The position numbers were made by a program, and so were the translations under genes. This document shows positions 21,730-31,533 of a DNA stretch of 64,000 bases, piece after piece (within the stretch, counting starts at the first letter, position 1; each line of letters opens with the position of its first letter). The DNA is from Cercophora sp. LCS_1 (Eukaryota; Ascomycota; Sordariomycetes; Sordariales; Lasiosphaeriaceae), in NCBI GenBank assembly GCA_036250225.1, contig JAPZLL010000046.1, positions 124,001 through 188,000 on the forward strand. Direction: 5' to 3'. The notes under the pieces were generated by a model. It did not search any database. It was not told the origin of the DNA and saw nothing but the letters and a program-made list of their open reading frames with translations.

Positions 21730-24525
21730 CTATGGCTCCTGTTCGACAATGTTCCTCAACCTTGGCTGCAGTTGCTCAAGATTGTACTGTCCTTGTTCGT
21801 CCGGCGGGTAGGCCCGGAACACCTCCCTTCGCATCAATCGCCGTGGCGCCCTCCTCCCCGTGAACAGCTCAAATTGCGCAAAACCTTGCTCCGGCAGTAA
21901 ATCCAGACCATCCATTGTCACCCAGCCCCGGGGCGTTTGCCTTCGGGCTTGATCGAGAAGCGGCGTGTTCAACGTCTTGTAAGCCAATTCCACCACCACG
22001 CCACCTGTCGGGCTTCCCAGCCAATCTTCAGGGACGGTAAAATTTGGTGGCGGCGCATCGCCGATGGCATGGGTGGGAATACAAGAGATAATGATGGTCG
22101 GCAGACGGAAGGATTCGGGCCAGGGGTCCGACGGCGCGTCGATAATGTGGAATCGCGGCGACATGGCCAGTGGTTTGACTGTGGATGGCGGCGCCGCGTT
22201 GAGCACAGGTAACCCCCCCCCGGAAATGATCCCCATGAAGTGCTCAACTAACTCCTGCGCATGGGCTCTAGTACGGTTGAAGATCGCGATGTCCCGAAGC
22301 CCGAGCTGCAACATGGCATAGACGGCAGCGCGCGCCATTCCTCCAGCGCCGATGACGAGCCCACAACTGCTTGGCCGTACCGCGTTAGCGGGTGACAGCC
22401 CACGTCTGATGCAGGCCCTGATCCCGATCCAGTCGGTATTCTCGCCATACAAGCCGCTCGGCCGCCCATGTCGATTGGCATCGGCGAAAAGGGTTTCTGG
22501 GTCGATCGTCTGGGCGTCGTCCATCCGGCTGGAGGACCCGCGACACCACCCTCGGTGGCGGATCGGTATAAGAGTGTTGACGGCCCCGATAGCCCGAGCG
22601 TGGGCGCTAAGCGCATCGACGATACTTATTATTTCCACTTTGAACGGGAGTCCAACGGAGGCGCCTCCAAAGTCGGGGCTGAACACGAGCCCCTTGATTT
22701 GCGCCAGCGAGTCGGTTGACACAGGGCGATATCGATGCGGAACTCCACAAGCCCGGAGTGCAGCATTGTGCATTGCTGGCGACAAGCTATACCCCACGTT
22801 GGCGCCAAAAACATACAACTCCAGGGGATCGAAGTGGAAGCTAGAATACAGTGCTTTTGTCGCCTGGAACGCCGTGATACAGGGGTCAGAGGGCTCCACG
22901 TCACCCCCCGAGGAAGTGGGGTCTCTCAAGACATCATCCGTCGTTGAGCTTCGGAGATCTGACTCCAGTACCCGGCCAGAGCGACGCCCTCTTGGCGTCT
23001 TCGTTCCTGTTCTTCCCTCAGGAGCAACAGACGTCAGGATCGGGTTGAAGCAAGCCGATTGCCTCCCCAAGCGTCGAGTGTTGTATGCAATCAATGGGAC
23101 GGGTGGGCCGTCGAGAGAGGCCATTGCTACCCGAAACTGTTGTGCTTGAGAGTTGTCGCCGATTTCGGCTGCTGGCCGCAGAAATCGTCCAAGATCAAAC
23201 CCTAACGATTGTACGCGACGGTAGTTTTGCGTCCACTTCGGATCCGACCAGCCTGGAACACGGGTGCCAATGTCTTCATCGCCGCCGCTTCTCCATGAGC
23301 AATGCCCCACGACTTTGCTTCTCCCCCTGGAAGCAAGCACTGTGGAAAGTTGCTGATCCGGCAGGGAGAGGTCTAGTGTCACGTATTCTGATGACAGACG
23401 AAGGCCGTGCTCGACATACTCCAGGTAACAGTGCCTGGCCGCTGAGTCGGGACCGGAAAGACCACCCGGAGCCACAACGTGGTAGATGATGGGAACCACA
23501 GTCGACCTCCGGATCAAGCCAATCGTTCGTGTGATGCGAATTGCCCGCTCAGGTTCCAGTCGGCCCTCTCCCTTGTCAAAATCTTGACTGTTGAGGTGAT
23601 CGAGATCATCTATCACCAACTCGATGGCATCCGCCCCTGTCTCAAGCTCCTCGATATCGAGGTCGATCGAAGCGTCGTCATCGTCACCCGCCATGAACGA
23701 AGAGAGCCGCACCGACACGGCATAAGTGAAGCTTCGTTTTTCCGTCGGTATTGACGCCAACGGAAACGCCGATTCGATGAAGGGTATGCTCCCGCTGGGC
23801 ATAACCAGGGACAGGAATTTGAGAAAGTGTCGCTCTGCGCGTTTCAACGTCAGGTATGGCGCAGGGCATCGTCCGGTTAAGACCCCATCGGTCGCACCCC
23901 CGTCGGTGGGGGTTTCAGAAAGATTGAAGAACTCGTAGTTGGTACAGGATCGGAACGCGAGGCTTCCGACTGAGAGGAGCTTTTTCGCCTTGGAGAGGTC
24001 GCCGAGTTTAAGATGATGGCATATTGCTTCCGCGTCACGGATCACATATATGACCGGATGCCTCAACGAAAACTTCTGGAGCAACGCCTGCACGCCGCGA
24101 CCCATCCACGAACATACGATAACGGCACCGCACGAGTAGTGGGTCAGTATCTCGCTGAGGGTTTCGGCTTGGCGTTGGTCACATTCCTGAACACCGTACA
24201 GCTTTTTGTATGTCGAGGAGCTAAATCCCGTGGCCTGCTGAAACGCCTTTTCTGCATCGGCAATGCGGCGCTTCATAGCTGTCGAGGCAATGATGGCCAG
24301 GGTTGACTTGCCCGCCCCGCGCAGCCCGGCGATCACGACTGAGGCATCGGGATCGAATGCCGCCACGCCCCTCTCAACAGGCGCTCCTGAAGAACTCGGT
24401 CGTTGCACGCGTTTGCCTGCGGAAATGTTACCTCGTGGCTCTAGAAATGACACACAGTCCAGAGGGCTTACCATTCTCGTTGATCCAATCCCGGGTTGGC
24501 GTTCCGTGGGTGGAATCTCGCCCAT
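21730..24525 (-). CDS. qutR: quinate repressor protein QutR (qa-1S type)
   Basis: A single exon of 931 residues, the usual QutR length. It is built like the last three domains of the AROM pentafunctional enzyme. A shikimate-kinase-like P-loop (GLRGAGKST, residues 67-75) comes first. A type I dehydroquinase-like domain follows (about 265-510), and then a shikimate-dehydrogenase-like domain with GYSLSPAMHNAALRA, GENTDWIGI and a GAGGMARAAVYAM Rossmann loop. In the dehydroquinase part the family's catalytic context is eroded: ELVIDDL stands for ELRVDLL, and the Lys region is not recognisable. This fits a sensor rather than an enzyme. In Aspergillus and Neurospora this protein restrains the QutA activator until quinate pathway metabolites appear. 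It is divergent from qutA with 376 bp between start codons. Confidence 0.95.
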   Translation of the reverse strand: MGEIPPTERQPGIGSTRMVSPLDCVSFLEPRGNISAGKRVQRPSSSGAPVERGVAAFDPDASVVIAGLRGAGKSTLAIIASTAMKRRIADAEKAFQQATGFSSSTYKKLYGVQECDQRQAETLSEILTHYSCGAVIVCSWMGRGVQALLQKFSLRHPVIYVIRDAEAICHHLKLGDLSKAKKLLSVGSLAFRSCTNYEFFNLSETPTDGGATDGVLTGRCPAPYLTLKRAERHFLKFLSLVMPSGSIPFIESAFPLASIPTEKRSFTYAVSVRLSSFMAGDDDDASIDLDIEELETGADAIELVIDDLDHLNSQDFDKGEGRLEPERAIRITRTIGLIRRSTVVPIIYHVVAPGGLSGPDSAARHCYLEYVEHGLRLSSEYVTLDLSLPDQQLSTVLASRGRSKVVGHCSWRSGGDEDIGTRVPGWSDPKWTQNYRRVQSLGFDLGRFLRPAAEIGDNSQAQQFRVAMASLDGPPVPLIAYNTRRLGRQSACFNPILTSVAPEGRTGTKTPRGRRSGRVLESDLRSSTTDDVLRDPTSSGGDVEPSDPCITAFQATKALYSSFHFDPLELYVFGANVGYSLSPAMHNAALRACGVPHRYRPVSTDSLAQIKGLVFSPDFGGASVGLPFKVEIISIVDALSAHARAIGAVNTLIPIRHRGWCRGSSSRMDDAQTIDPETLFADANRHGRPSGLYGENTDWIGIRACIRRGLSPANAVRPSSCGLVIGAGGMARAAVYAMLQLGLRDIAIFNRTRAHAQELVEHFMGIISGGGLPVLNAAPPSTVKPLAMSPRFHIIDAPSDPWPESFRLPTIIISCIPTHAIGDAPPPNFTVPEDWLGSPTGGVVVELAYKTLNTPLLDQARRQTPRGWVTMDGLDLLPEQGFAQFELFTGRRAPRRLMRREVFRAYPPDEQGQYNLEQLQPRLRNIVEQEP

Positions 24526-24901
24526 GAGAGGAGGGCGTACCCCGCGATGTTGGTGGAGATGGTGTTGGCGGCATTGTCACACAAACACTTCTTCAGGAAA
24601 CCGGGCGCGACTTCCCGGCGACGCGGCCTTGACGTTGATCGAGGATGTCTGCGGCGACCGGAGCGCTTGGGCACGCGATGGCGCTAGCTACAGATCCCCA
24701 AATGTGACGGGGAAAATTGTTCATCCCCACACTTTGCCCACCGATCATCTGCGCGATGCGGGGAATGTGGATGCGCGGGGGCGAAAAAAAGTCCCTGCAC
24801 GTCGGCGGCAACTCCGGACGGCCGCGGCCGGGCCGGTTGTCCCATCGGATGGTCGAAACTGAGGATCTCTGGTTTTTCGATGCCCAAATTCATCCACAAC
24901 A
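24526..24901. promoter_or_regulatory. divergent qutR-qutA promoter
   Basis: This 376-bp region separates the start codons of the repressor and activator genes, so both are likely controlled from one shared element. It contains the QutA-like 16-mer at 24711-24726. Confidence 0.6.
24711..24726. promoter_or_regulatory. candidate QutA/QA-1F binding site
   Basis: GGAAAATTGTTCATCC matches 13 of 16 positions of the palindromic activator consensus GGRTAARYRYTTATCC known from the Neurospora qa genes. It keeps the outer GG...CC and inner AA...T. The location between the two regulator genes suits autoregulation. Matched by eye only. Confidence 0.45.
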
Positions 24902-27100
24902 ATGATGCCAAGACACCGGACAGCGTTCGAGGCCGAAGGGGAGGATGAGGTAGCCCAACACCATCGATCCAAACGAGTGCGCGTATCCCGCGCTTGCGAC
25001 CAATGCCGGAGCGAGAAGGAACGTTGCGACGGCGGGCGCCCACGGTGTGGGAGCTGCGAGACGGCCGGAAGGCCTTGCACATACGACAAAGAGCAAAAGA
25101 AACGAGGTCCAAGAACCGGATATGCGCGCGCACTCGAGATCCTTTTGGTCATGCTTTTTGACCAAGTTCCTCAGGCTGAAGAGCGCGCAGCAGCCCTCAC
25201 TCTCTCTCATGGATCCTCGCTTCTTTCAGCGTCAACAAGGACGGTAGGAACCGCCGACTCTCAGGATGGCGCGACTGGGGAACAGCTTCACCAAAAGTGG
25301 ACGTGTTGCAGGGTCAACAAGAGAATACAGAAGCTGCTCAATGAGGGTCCCGACGCCCAGTCACCCGACGCCCCGGCAGAGCGGGAGGATGAGGGCCAGA
25401 CCCCAGACCAACCGCAGTGGGAGGTCCAGAGGCAGCAGGAGCGTCAAACAGACACACAAATGGCGCCGGCGGTTCCGCAACCCCAGCAGCCGCCAATACG
25501 AGTCCTGCCACCAGATCACCGTCGTCTTGTCGACATTTACCTCGCTTATACCCACAGCTGGCTTCCAATACTGGATCGACATGAGCTCACCAGTACACTG
25601 ACCAGGTTTGAGAGTGGTCCCATGGGTCCCCGGAGAGAACGCGACGATGGCTGGGATGTTGGGGCCGGTGCTGAAGCAGAGATATGGGCCGTTTTCGCAG
25701 TCGCGTCCTTTCAGAATCACAAAGCCGGACAGCCACCAGCGCAGATGTCACCCCAGGCGATTTATGAGATCGCTCGAGGGCTGATACCGTCTTCAGAGGA
25801 TGCCATATTCGAGCTGGGCCACGTTTGCGCGCTGCTCCTACTTTCCGTTATCAAGATCGGACAAGGGGAAGTCTCGGCTGCGTATCTGTTGGTCGGGGCT
25901 ACGGTTCGACTGGCCCTTCTGTTGGGATATGATGGCAGAGCAGAGATTGGGGATGACCCGGTCTCTCTACGGAAGAAACGCGTGTTTGCTAGCTGCTTCA
26001 TGCTTGACACCTTGACCTCATTGTCGCTAGGTCGGCCAACCACACTGAGGTCAGCCAACGTTCACGCCCTGACGTCTCAACCGGAAACTCTCGGTGAAGA
26101 GGATGAGCAGCTGTGGTCACCCTGCCCAGGTTTCGGCGTTATCACAACACGTTCTTCTGAGGGTTTCCCAGCGGCGCGTTCATTGAGTTGTCTCCGCCAA
26201 ACCGTGCTGTTCTTTCAGGTTCTCAACGACTGGACCAATAGCCAGTCGGTGGATAAGCACCGGACCTGTGTTAACTCTCTCGCGAAATCTCTCGATGGCT
26301 CATTTTCATACTGTAACTCGGTGGTTTCAGCCGTCTCCGGTGCTGAAGGTGACGACGGGAATACACCCAAGGTGCCATCAGCTTTCTTCGTCCACGCTAC
26401 CTTCCTTGCCGTAGCGATACACCTCGGCCTTTTGTCCGGCCAGCGATCGTCCATGTCACAGATTTGGATATTCCTTGACTTGGTGGAGGGTCAAACGAGG
26501 GAACACTCACCCGCAGCTATCCCACCGTTACTTCTGGGGTACATGGACATGATCACGCGTGCTGTCGGTCCATCCGAAGCGGGTCGGTTCCCAACAAAGC
26601 AGTGGGGCGATATTTTGGTCATGCTGCGAGCTGTCTGGCGGCCACTTGGAAATACCGGACAGTCCGCACAACAAGGGACGAGCGGAAGTCATCGGTTGAC
26701 ACCAGGGCGTCACCCTTTTGGGTTCACAGAGTCTGTGATGCCAAGTGTAGGAACGCAGCACTTTCCCTCCCCCTTTCAAGAGCAGCTTGTAACAAGCAAC
26801 ACGGCCCAGGGCCCCGCTGGTGCGGAGCATTCTCTCCCGCTGCAGCTGAGTTCTCGGACCACCGGCGGGCAACCGTTTTACCCAAGCCCGCAGTCAACAG
26901 TGCACAGCTTGCCGTTCCCTCAGATGAGGTTTACTACGACTTTCGGGGCTTCAGTGTCGACAGACTTTGATGCGGCCCTGGCTGAAATATCTGACATAGA
27001 TGTGTTTGACAATCATGATGCAGAGAGGGAGTTCCTTGCGAACCTGGGATTCGGGCCGGGCTTTGATGTCAACGACCTCCCAAGCATGGGCTTTCAGTGA
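24902..27100 (+). CDS. qutA: quinate pathway activator QutA (qa-1F type), Zn2Cys6
   Basis: A single exon of 732 residues. The zinc binuclear cluster has cysteines at 32, 35, 42, 49, 52 and 59 (ACDQCRSEKERCDGG, then CGSCETAGRPC). It is followed by KKRGPRTGYARALEI, the linker typical of QutA and QA-1F. LHQKWTCCRVNKRIQKLL (near 140) also matches the QutA family. The fungal-specific transcription factor domain spans about 210-480 (YLAYTHSWLPILDRHEL, GRPTTLRSANV). The C-terminus is rich in Ser, Gln and Pro and ends in an acidic segment (AALAEISDIDVFDNHDAE) suited to activation. The protein should bind 16-bp palindromes in qut promoters and be inhibited by QutR. The first codon pair is Met-Met, so the exact start could be the second ATG. 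Confidence 0.95.
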   Translation: MMPRHRTAFEAEGEDEVAQHHRSKRVRVSRACDQCRSEKERCDGGRPRCGSCETAGRPCTYDKEQKKRGPRTGYARALEILLVMLFDQVPQAEERAAALTLSHGSSLLSASTRTVGTADSQDGATGEQLHQKWTCCRVNKRIQKLLNEGPDAQSPDAPAEREDEGQTPDQPQWEVQRQQERQTDTQMAPAVPQPQQPPIRVLPPDHRRLVDIYLAYTHSWLPILDRHELTSTLTRFESGPMGPRRERDDGWDVGAGAEAEIWAVFAVASFQNHKAGQPPAQMSPQAIYEIARGLIPSSEDAIFELGHVCALLLLSVIKIGQGEVSAAYLLVGATVRLALLLGYDGRAEIGDDPVSLRKKRVFASCFMLDTLTSLSLGRPTTLRSANVHALTSQPETLGEEDEQLWSPCPGFGVITTRSSEGFPAARSLSCLRQTVLFFQVLNDWTNSQSVDKHRTCVNSLAKSLDGSFSYCNSVVSAVSGAEGDDGNTPKVPSAFFVHATFLAVAIHLGLLSGQRSSMSQIWIFLDLVEGQTREHSPAAIPPLLLGYMDMITRAVGPSEAGRFPTKQWGDILVMLRAVWRPLGNTGQSAQQGTSGSHRLTPGRHPFGFTESVMPSVGTQHFPSPFQEQLVTSNTAQGPAGAEHSLPLQLSSRTTGGQPFYPSPQSTVHSLPFPQMRFTTTFGASVSTDFDAALAEISDIDVFDNHDAEREFLANLGFGPGFDVNDLPSMGFQ

Positions 27101-27937
27101 GGGGAGGGCTACGACGATGCTATGACAGGATAATTTCCACAGCGACAGCGGGCAATCCAAGCAGACACCAAATAATACAAGTTTACTGCTCCATGTTGGA
27201 ATTTCCAATGCCCGTTCAGCGCCCAGGTCACCCGAAGTGACATCCACCGGATTCTACCATGCTACCGGTCGCAACATTAACTCACAGCATTTCGTTGAAA
27301 GGTATGAACAAGGGCCAAACAAACGCGCGTCGACACGAGATCACGAGCTGCAATGCAATCTTCGTTATATTTGTCCACCAAAGCTCAGGATAAAACATGG
27401 CAGACCCGGCTTCGTTCGGGGACAGCGAATGGCCAATGGCGCGGCAACCGGGATGCCCCTGCGCCAAAACTTTTATCCCCGCGGTGGCAACTGCTGAGCC
27501 CGGGCACCATCCGCTTTCGGCGCCGGACGTGGGGATCGGGAGTTGCTAGCGTCACGCATGGCCCCGGCGTGCACTCCGGGGCCCCATCTGGGGAAGGGAT
27601 CACTTGGCCCACCATCCTTCCACACCGATTCCCAACGGCCAATCCCAAAAAGTTGGAATCGCCGTTCCCCGGAAAGTTAATCAGCCTCTTTTCATCCTCA
27701 GCCGGGGAACAGGATCGCGCAGAGACTTTCTAGCACTCGCTGAACACGAGTACTTGTAAACCGCTGATGCCCACCATCGTCATCGTGGTTGCTCCTTCCC
27801 TGTCCCTACGCCTCCTCGCGACAACAGGTTCTCGGTGAGCACCTACCGTTCGAGATTTAACCTTTTGCTCACCGCCGGGATCGGGCACATTTTCTGTCTT
27901 GTTTGCACGTCCTCATCCCTCCAAACCTTTGCCCACC
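27101..27937. promoter_or_regulatory. qutD promoter region
   Basis: Non-coding stretch between qutA and qutD. It contains a QutA-like 16-mer at 27463 and a GGATAA half-site near 27128. No gene was recognised. Confidence 0.5.
27463..27478. promoter_or_regulatory. candidate QutA binding site upstream of qutD
   Basis: GCCAAAACTTTTATCC matches 12 of 16 positions of GGRTAARYRYTTATCC, with an intact right half. It lies about 460 bp before the permease ATG. Confidence 0.35.
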
Positions 27938-29539
27938 ATGACCCTCCTCGCCCTCAAGGAGGACCGGCCAACGCCCAAATGCGTCTACAACTGGCGCATC
28001 TACGCGTGCGCCGCCATTGCGTCGTTCGCATCATGCATGATTGGCTACGACTCAGCCTTCATCGGCACGACACTTGCGCTGCCATCATTCACTAAGGAAT
28101 TCGACTTTGCGTCGTACTCGCCCGGCGCCCTGAGCAACCTCAAGGCCAACATTGTGAGCGTCTACCAGGCCGGCGCCTTCTTCGGCAGCTTGTTCGCATA
28201 CGCCTCGTCCTATTTTCTCGGTCGTCGCAAGTCCCTCCTCATTTTCGCCCTCATCTTCATCCTCGGCGCCGGCTTGATGCTGGGCGCCTCCGCTGAGCGC
28301 GGTCTTGGTTTCATCCTCGCTGGTCGTGTGCTTGCCGGTATTGGTGTCGGCGGCGCCTCCAACATGACGCCGATTTACATCAGCGAGCTGTCGCCTCCTG
28401 CTATCCGTGGTCGCTTGGTCGGTATCTACGAGCTTGGCTGGCAGATTGGTGGCCTTGTCGGCTTCTGGATCAACTATGGCGTTAGCAACACGCTTCCTTC
28501 CAACCGAACACAGTGGCTTATCCCCTTTGCTGTCCAACTTATCCCTGCTGGCCTGCTTCTTCTTGGCGTCCTTTGGATCCCCGAGTCCCCACGCTGGCTG
28601 TTCTCTGTTGGTCGTCGCGAGGAAGCCACCAAAGTTCTCAGCTGGATGCGCGACCTTGACGCCTCGCATGAGTACCTCCGCGAGGAGATTGGTTTTATCG
28701 AGACGGAGCTGGAGCGTTTCCGCCAGGAAGTCGGCGCCGGCTTCTGGAAGCCCTTCATCATGCTCAAGAAGAAGAGTGTGCAGTGGCGTTTCCTCCTGGG
28801 CGCCTTGTTATTCGTGTTCCAGAACGGGTCCGGTATCAACGCTATCAACTACTACTCGCCCACCGTCTTCAAGAGCATCGGCATCCAGGGGACCAACACG
28901 AGTCTGTTCACGACCGGTATCTTTGGCGTTGTCAAGACTGTTCTGACCTTTGTCTGGCTGCTCTGGATGATCGACCACATTGGCCGCACCAAGCTACTCA
29001 TCTGGGGAACTGCGGGCGGCAGTCTCTGCATGTGGTTCATCGGCGCGTACATCAAGATCGCCGAGCCCGGCAAGAACACCGACAACACGTCGCTGTCAAG
29101 CGGGGGTATCGCGGCCATTTTCTTCTTTTACCTCTGGACGGCGTTCTACACGTCGACGTGGAATGGCACTCCGTGGGTGATCAACTCGGAGATGTTTGAC
29201 CAGAACACGCGGTCTCTGGGCCAGGCTAACGCGGCGGCGAACAACTGGTTTTGGAACTTTATCATTTCGAGGTTCACGCCGCAGATGTTTGACAAGTTGG
29301 GCTTTGGCGTTTACTTTTTCTTTGCTTCGTTGATGTTGTTGGCGATTGCCTTTGTTTGGTTCTGTATCCCTGAGACCAAGGGTGTCCCATTGGAGTCGAT
29401 GGATCGGTTGTTTGAGATCAGGCCTGTCAGGAAGGCGCATGCTGTTATCATGGCTGAGTTAGGGCATGGGGCGGCTGACGGCGTGGAGGGGAAGGGATCT
29501 GATGAGGCAGAGAGGAGCGAAGCTGTAGAGAAGGTTTAG
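27938..29539 (+). CDS. qutD: quinate permease QutD (qa-y type), MFS sugar-transporter family
   Basis: A single exon of 533 residues starting MTLLALKEDRPTP, which matches the N-terminus of known quinate permeases, with a good initiation context (CCACCATG). The frame is open 13 codons further up, but that part is not conserved. It has twelve predicted membrane spans. Family motifs are GRRKSLLIFA after TM2, GRVLAGIGVGGASNMTPIYISE, the PESPRWL block before the central loop, QNGSGINAINYYSP in TM7, and PETKGVPLESMD after TM12. It should import quinate by proton symport at the plasma membrane and supply the inducer. The downstream neighbour is an F-box gene rather than another qut gene. Confidence 0.95.
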   Translation: MTLLALKEDRPTPKCVYNWRIYACAAIASFASCMIGYDSAFIGTTLALPSFTKEFDFASYSPGALSNLKANIVSVYQAGAFFGSLFAYASSYFLGRRKSLLIFALIFILGAGLMLGASAERGLGFILAGRVLAGIGVGGASNMTPIYISELSPPAIRGRLVGIYELGWQIGGLVGFWINYGVSNTLPSNRTQWLIPFAVQLIPAGLLLLGVLWIPESPRWLFSVGRREEATKVLSWMRDLDASHEYLREEIGFIETELERFRQEVGAGFWKPFIMLKKKSVQWRFLLGALLFVFQNGSGINAINYYSPTVFKSIGIQGTNTSLFTTGIFGVVKTVLTFVWLLWMIDHIGRTKLLIWGTAGGSLCMWFIGAYIKIAEPGKNTDNTSLSSGGIAAIFFFYLWTAFYTSTWNGTPWVINSEMFDQNTRSLGQANAAANNWFWNFIISRFTPQMFDKLGFGVYFFFASLMLLAIAFVWFCIPETKGVPLESMDRLFEIRPVRKAHAVIMAELGHGAADGVEGKGSDEAERSEAVEKV

Positions 29540-29760
29540 AGCGCTTTCTAATTACAGGAGTAACAGATTGGAATTGAAGGAAGACTTCTCAGCTAGCAAT
29601 GACAGTACCATGGTGTAAACATTTTGCCCCGAGTACCGGCCTCGACTTCCGTGCCGGTCCACACACACGATGTAAGTAACCATCGCCTTATCCTTCCAAT
29701 AGCATGCCTCAATCCAACTGTTGACTACTCCCCCTATTCCGCGATATGCCCAGGCAAACA

Positions 29761-31185
29761 TCATGCCGTACAAGCTTTCCCTGGGCTGACTTGACAAGGC
29801 TCGGAGACTTCAGAACCTAATGCACATCTCAGGTGTCGCGGTTTAAGGCGGTAATTCATACAACTCTCGTCCCAGCACTCAGGAAAAGAGTAGAAGATCC
29901 CAGATGGGCGAGGATAAGAAGCGGGATTCATGGCATGGAGCCACTGGTGCGTGGGGTTAAACTTGCTGCCGTATTCCCAGTCCGTTTCGCATATTCGAAC
30001 GTCACGCTCATATGTCGTGATTAGACACGTCGAACCAGCCGCCTTCTCTAACCAGTGAGCACGCATATATATCCCGTCGCCATTATCCCCGAACCCAGTG
30101 ACCATGTTTCCGTAGCATGAATGGTCCCAAAAACCGCCACATTGGGGAAAGAAACCAAAGACGCCATCGCCGTTGCGAAATAGCACCTGGGCTCCGGGTG
30201 GTGAATCGTCGCTCGTATCGGGTCCTTCGCTGCCCATCGCGTAATGGACGCAGCTGCATTTGGTCGGGTCGAAACACGCCATCTCAGGCACAGAACTCGG
30301 CCAATACGAAGGGAAGAAAATGCGGGCTGCCCCTTGGCGGTACTGTCGAAATAATGATCGTAGTCCCGGAGCAGACGCTCGTTTTGCCCGAGGGCTGAGA
30401 CTCAGAATGTTGAAGCCGCTATGGGGTGCCCACTCCAGATGGAGAGCGACTGCCGTGCCGTGAAACCCGGCCTTCCGGAGACGGGCACGCGGCCAGGTCG
30501 GGACTTGATCGTTGGTACAGCGTCTGTCGTGGCTCGGGTCATGGCATTCGATGCTAAAATTGTCGAAACAGGCTTGCCAATCCCCCGGTTTTCGCTTCTG
30601 CCAATCGGTTATATGAGCCTCGATGACGTCCCACGAGATGTTAACGTGTTCGCATAACTGTACGCTTCCCTGGCGGCCCAGGCATTGCCGCTGTGTCTTG
30701 CCTGGGCGTTGCTCAGAGGGGGAAAAGGTCGCTGGGTGGTGATGTGCATCACAGCCATCGCAGTGGAGCCAGTCAAGGGCACTACGAGGTTTGAATTCGC
30801 AGTGTGGGTAGCCCCTAGGTTTGAGCTGGTTGGGAGGCGGATGAGAGCGGCCGAGTTTGCATTTGTTGCATAGCCCATCCTTCTGCAAGCGTCGCAGGAA
30901 GTCAATTTGCACCTCCCGGGGTTGACCAGGCGCCACCCTTGACAAGGAGCCGGCCTTATGATAAGGTTCCAATCCAGGGCTTATTCCGTTGATGAGGTGT
31001 TGAAATCGTCTCGAGACGCGCCATAGACAGGGAAGGGCAGCGGGGTCGGCGAGCGCGCAGTAGTCGAGAATGATCAGCAGGAGATCTGGTGGTAATCGGC
31101 CGATAGGACTGAAGCGTCGGTTGTAAACCTGGGCCGCTATCAACGGGTCCATGGTGCGCTCTAGTTCGTCGAGGGCAAGCGACAT
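29761..31185 (-). CDS. F-box-like protein lying inside the qut cluster
   Basis: A single exon of 474 residues starting MSLALDELERTMDPL. Residues 27-70 read IGRLPPDLLLIILDY, ALPCLWRVSRRFQHLI, an F-box-type motif that would bind Skp1 in SCF ubiquitin ligases. The rest is Cys/Trp-rich, with CNKCKLGRSH, a DWLHCDGCDAHHHPATF segment that may bind zinc, and several conserved-looking aromatic motifs (FFPQCGGFWDHSC). Substrate unknown. It is transcribed towards qutD and sits between qutD and qutB, with no sequence link to quinate metabolism. It could be an insertion into an ancestral cluster. Confidence 0.8.
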   Translation of the reverse strand: MSLALDELERTMDPLIAAQVYNRRFSPIGRLPPDLLLIILDYCALADPAALPCLWRVSRRFQHLINGISPGLEPYHKAGSLSRVAPGQPREVQIDFLRRLQKDGLCNKCKLGRSHPPPNQLKPRGYPHCEFKPRSALDWLHCDGCDAHHHPATFSPSEQRPGKTQRQCLGRQGSVQLCEHVNISWDVIEAHITDWQKRKPGDWQACFDNFSIECHDPSHDRRCTNDQVPTWPRARLRKAGFHGTAVALHLEWAPHSGFNILSLSPRAKRASAPGLRSLFRQYRQGAARIFFPSYWPSSVPEMACFDPTKCSCVHYAMGSEGPDTSDDSPPGAQVLFRNGDGVFGFFPQCGGFWDHSCYGNMVTGFGDNGDGIYMRAHWLEKAAGSTCLITTYERDVRICETDWEYGSKFNPTHQWLHAMNPASYPRPSGIFYSFPECWDESCMNYRLKPRHLRCALGSEVSEPCQVSPGKACTA

Positions 31186-31533
31186 TTGCCTCTGTTGACA
31201 GACTTGTGTTGCCTGGTGCTTGGCTGCGTCTCAGTTACGCTGATATCGTATCGCAAAAAGACCGAGCGCCGGGATCCACGATATGAGGCAGGCATGATGA
31301 AGCAAGATTACTCCTGTGGCCACTGGTCCTGCACGCAATACCTTAGGCTCCACCCACGCCCAAAAGTCAACCGCATCACGCGCAAGCGCCAAAACCTTGA
31401 TGTCCTAGACGTAATCAGACAACACGCCGAATCCAATGGAACGAAAGATAATGTATCAATTTCCCAACTACAAATATCCTATGTCGCACAAGAACAAGAA
31501 CAACCAAATCCTCATCGTAACCACACCTAGCCC
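31186..31533. other. intergenic region
   Basis: Holds the F-box gene promoter and the 3' flank of qutB. Nothing further was recognised. Confidence 0.45.

Noticed and set aside
22352..23149. Plus-strand open frame of 265 residues within qutR
   Set aside because: Opposite strand to a conserved repressor gene, no family resemblance.
28085..28669. Minus-strand open frame of 194 residues within qutD
   Set aside because: Shadow of GC-rich transporter codons; low-complexity composition.
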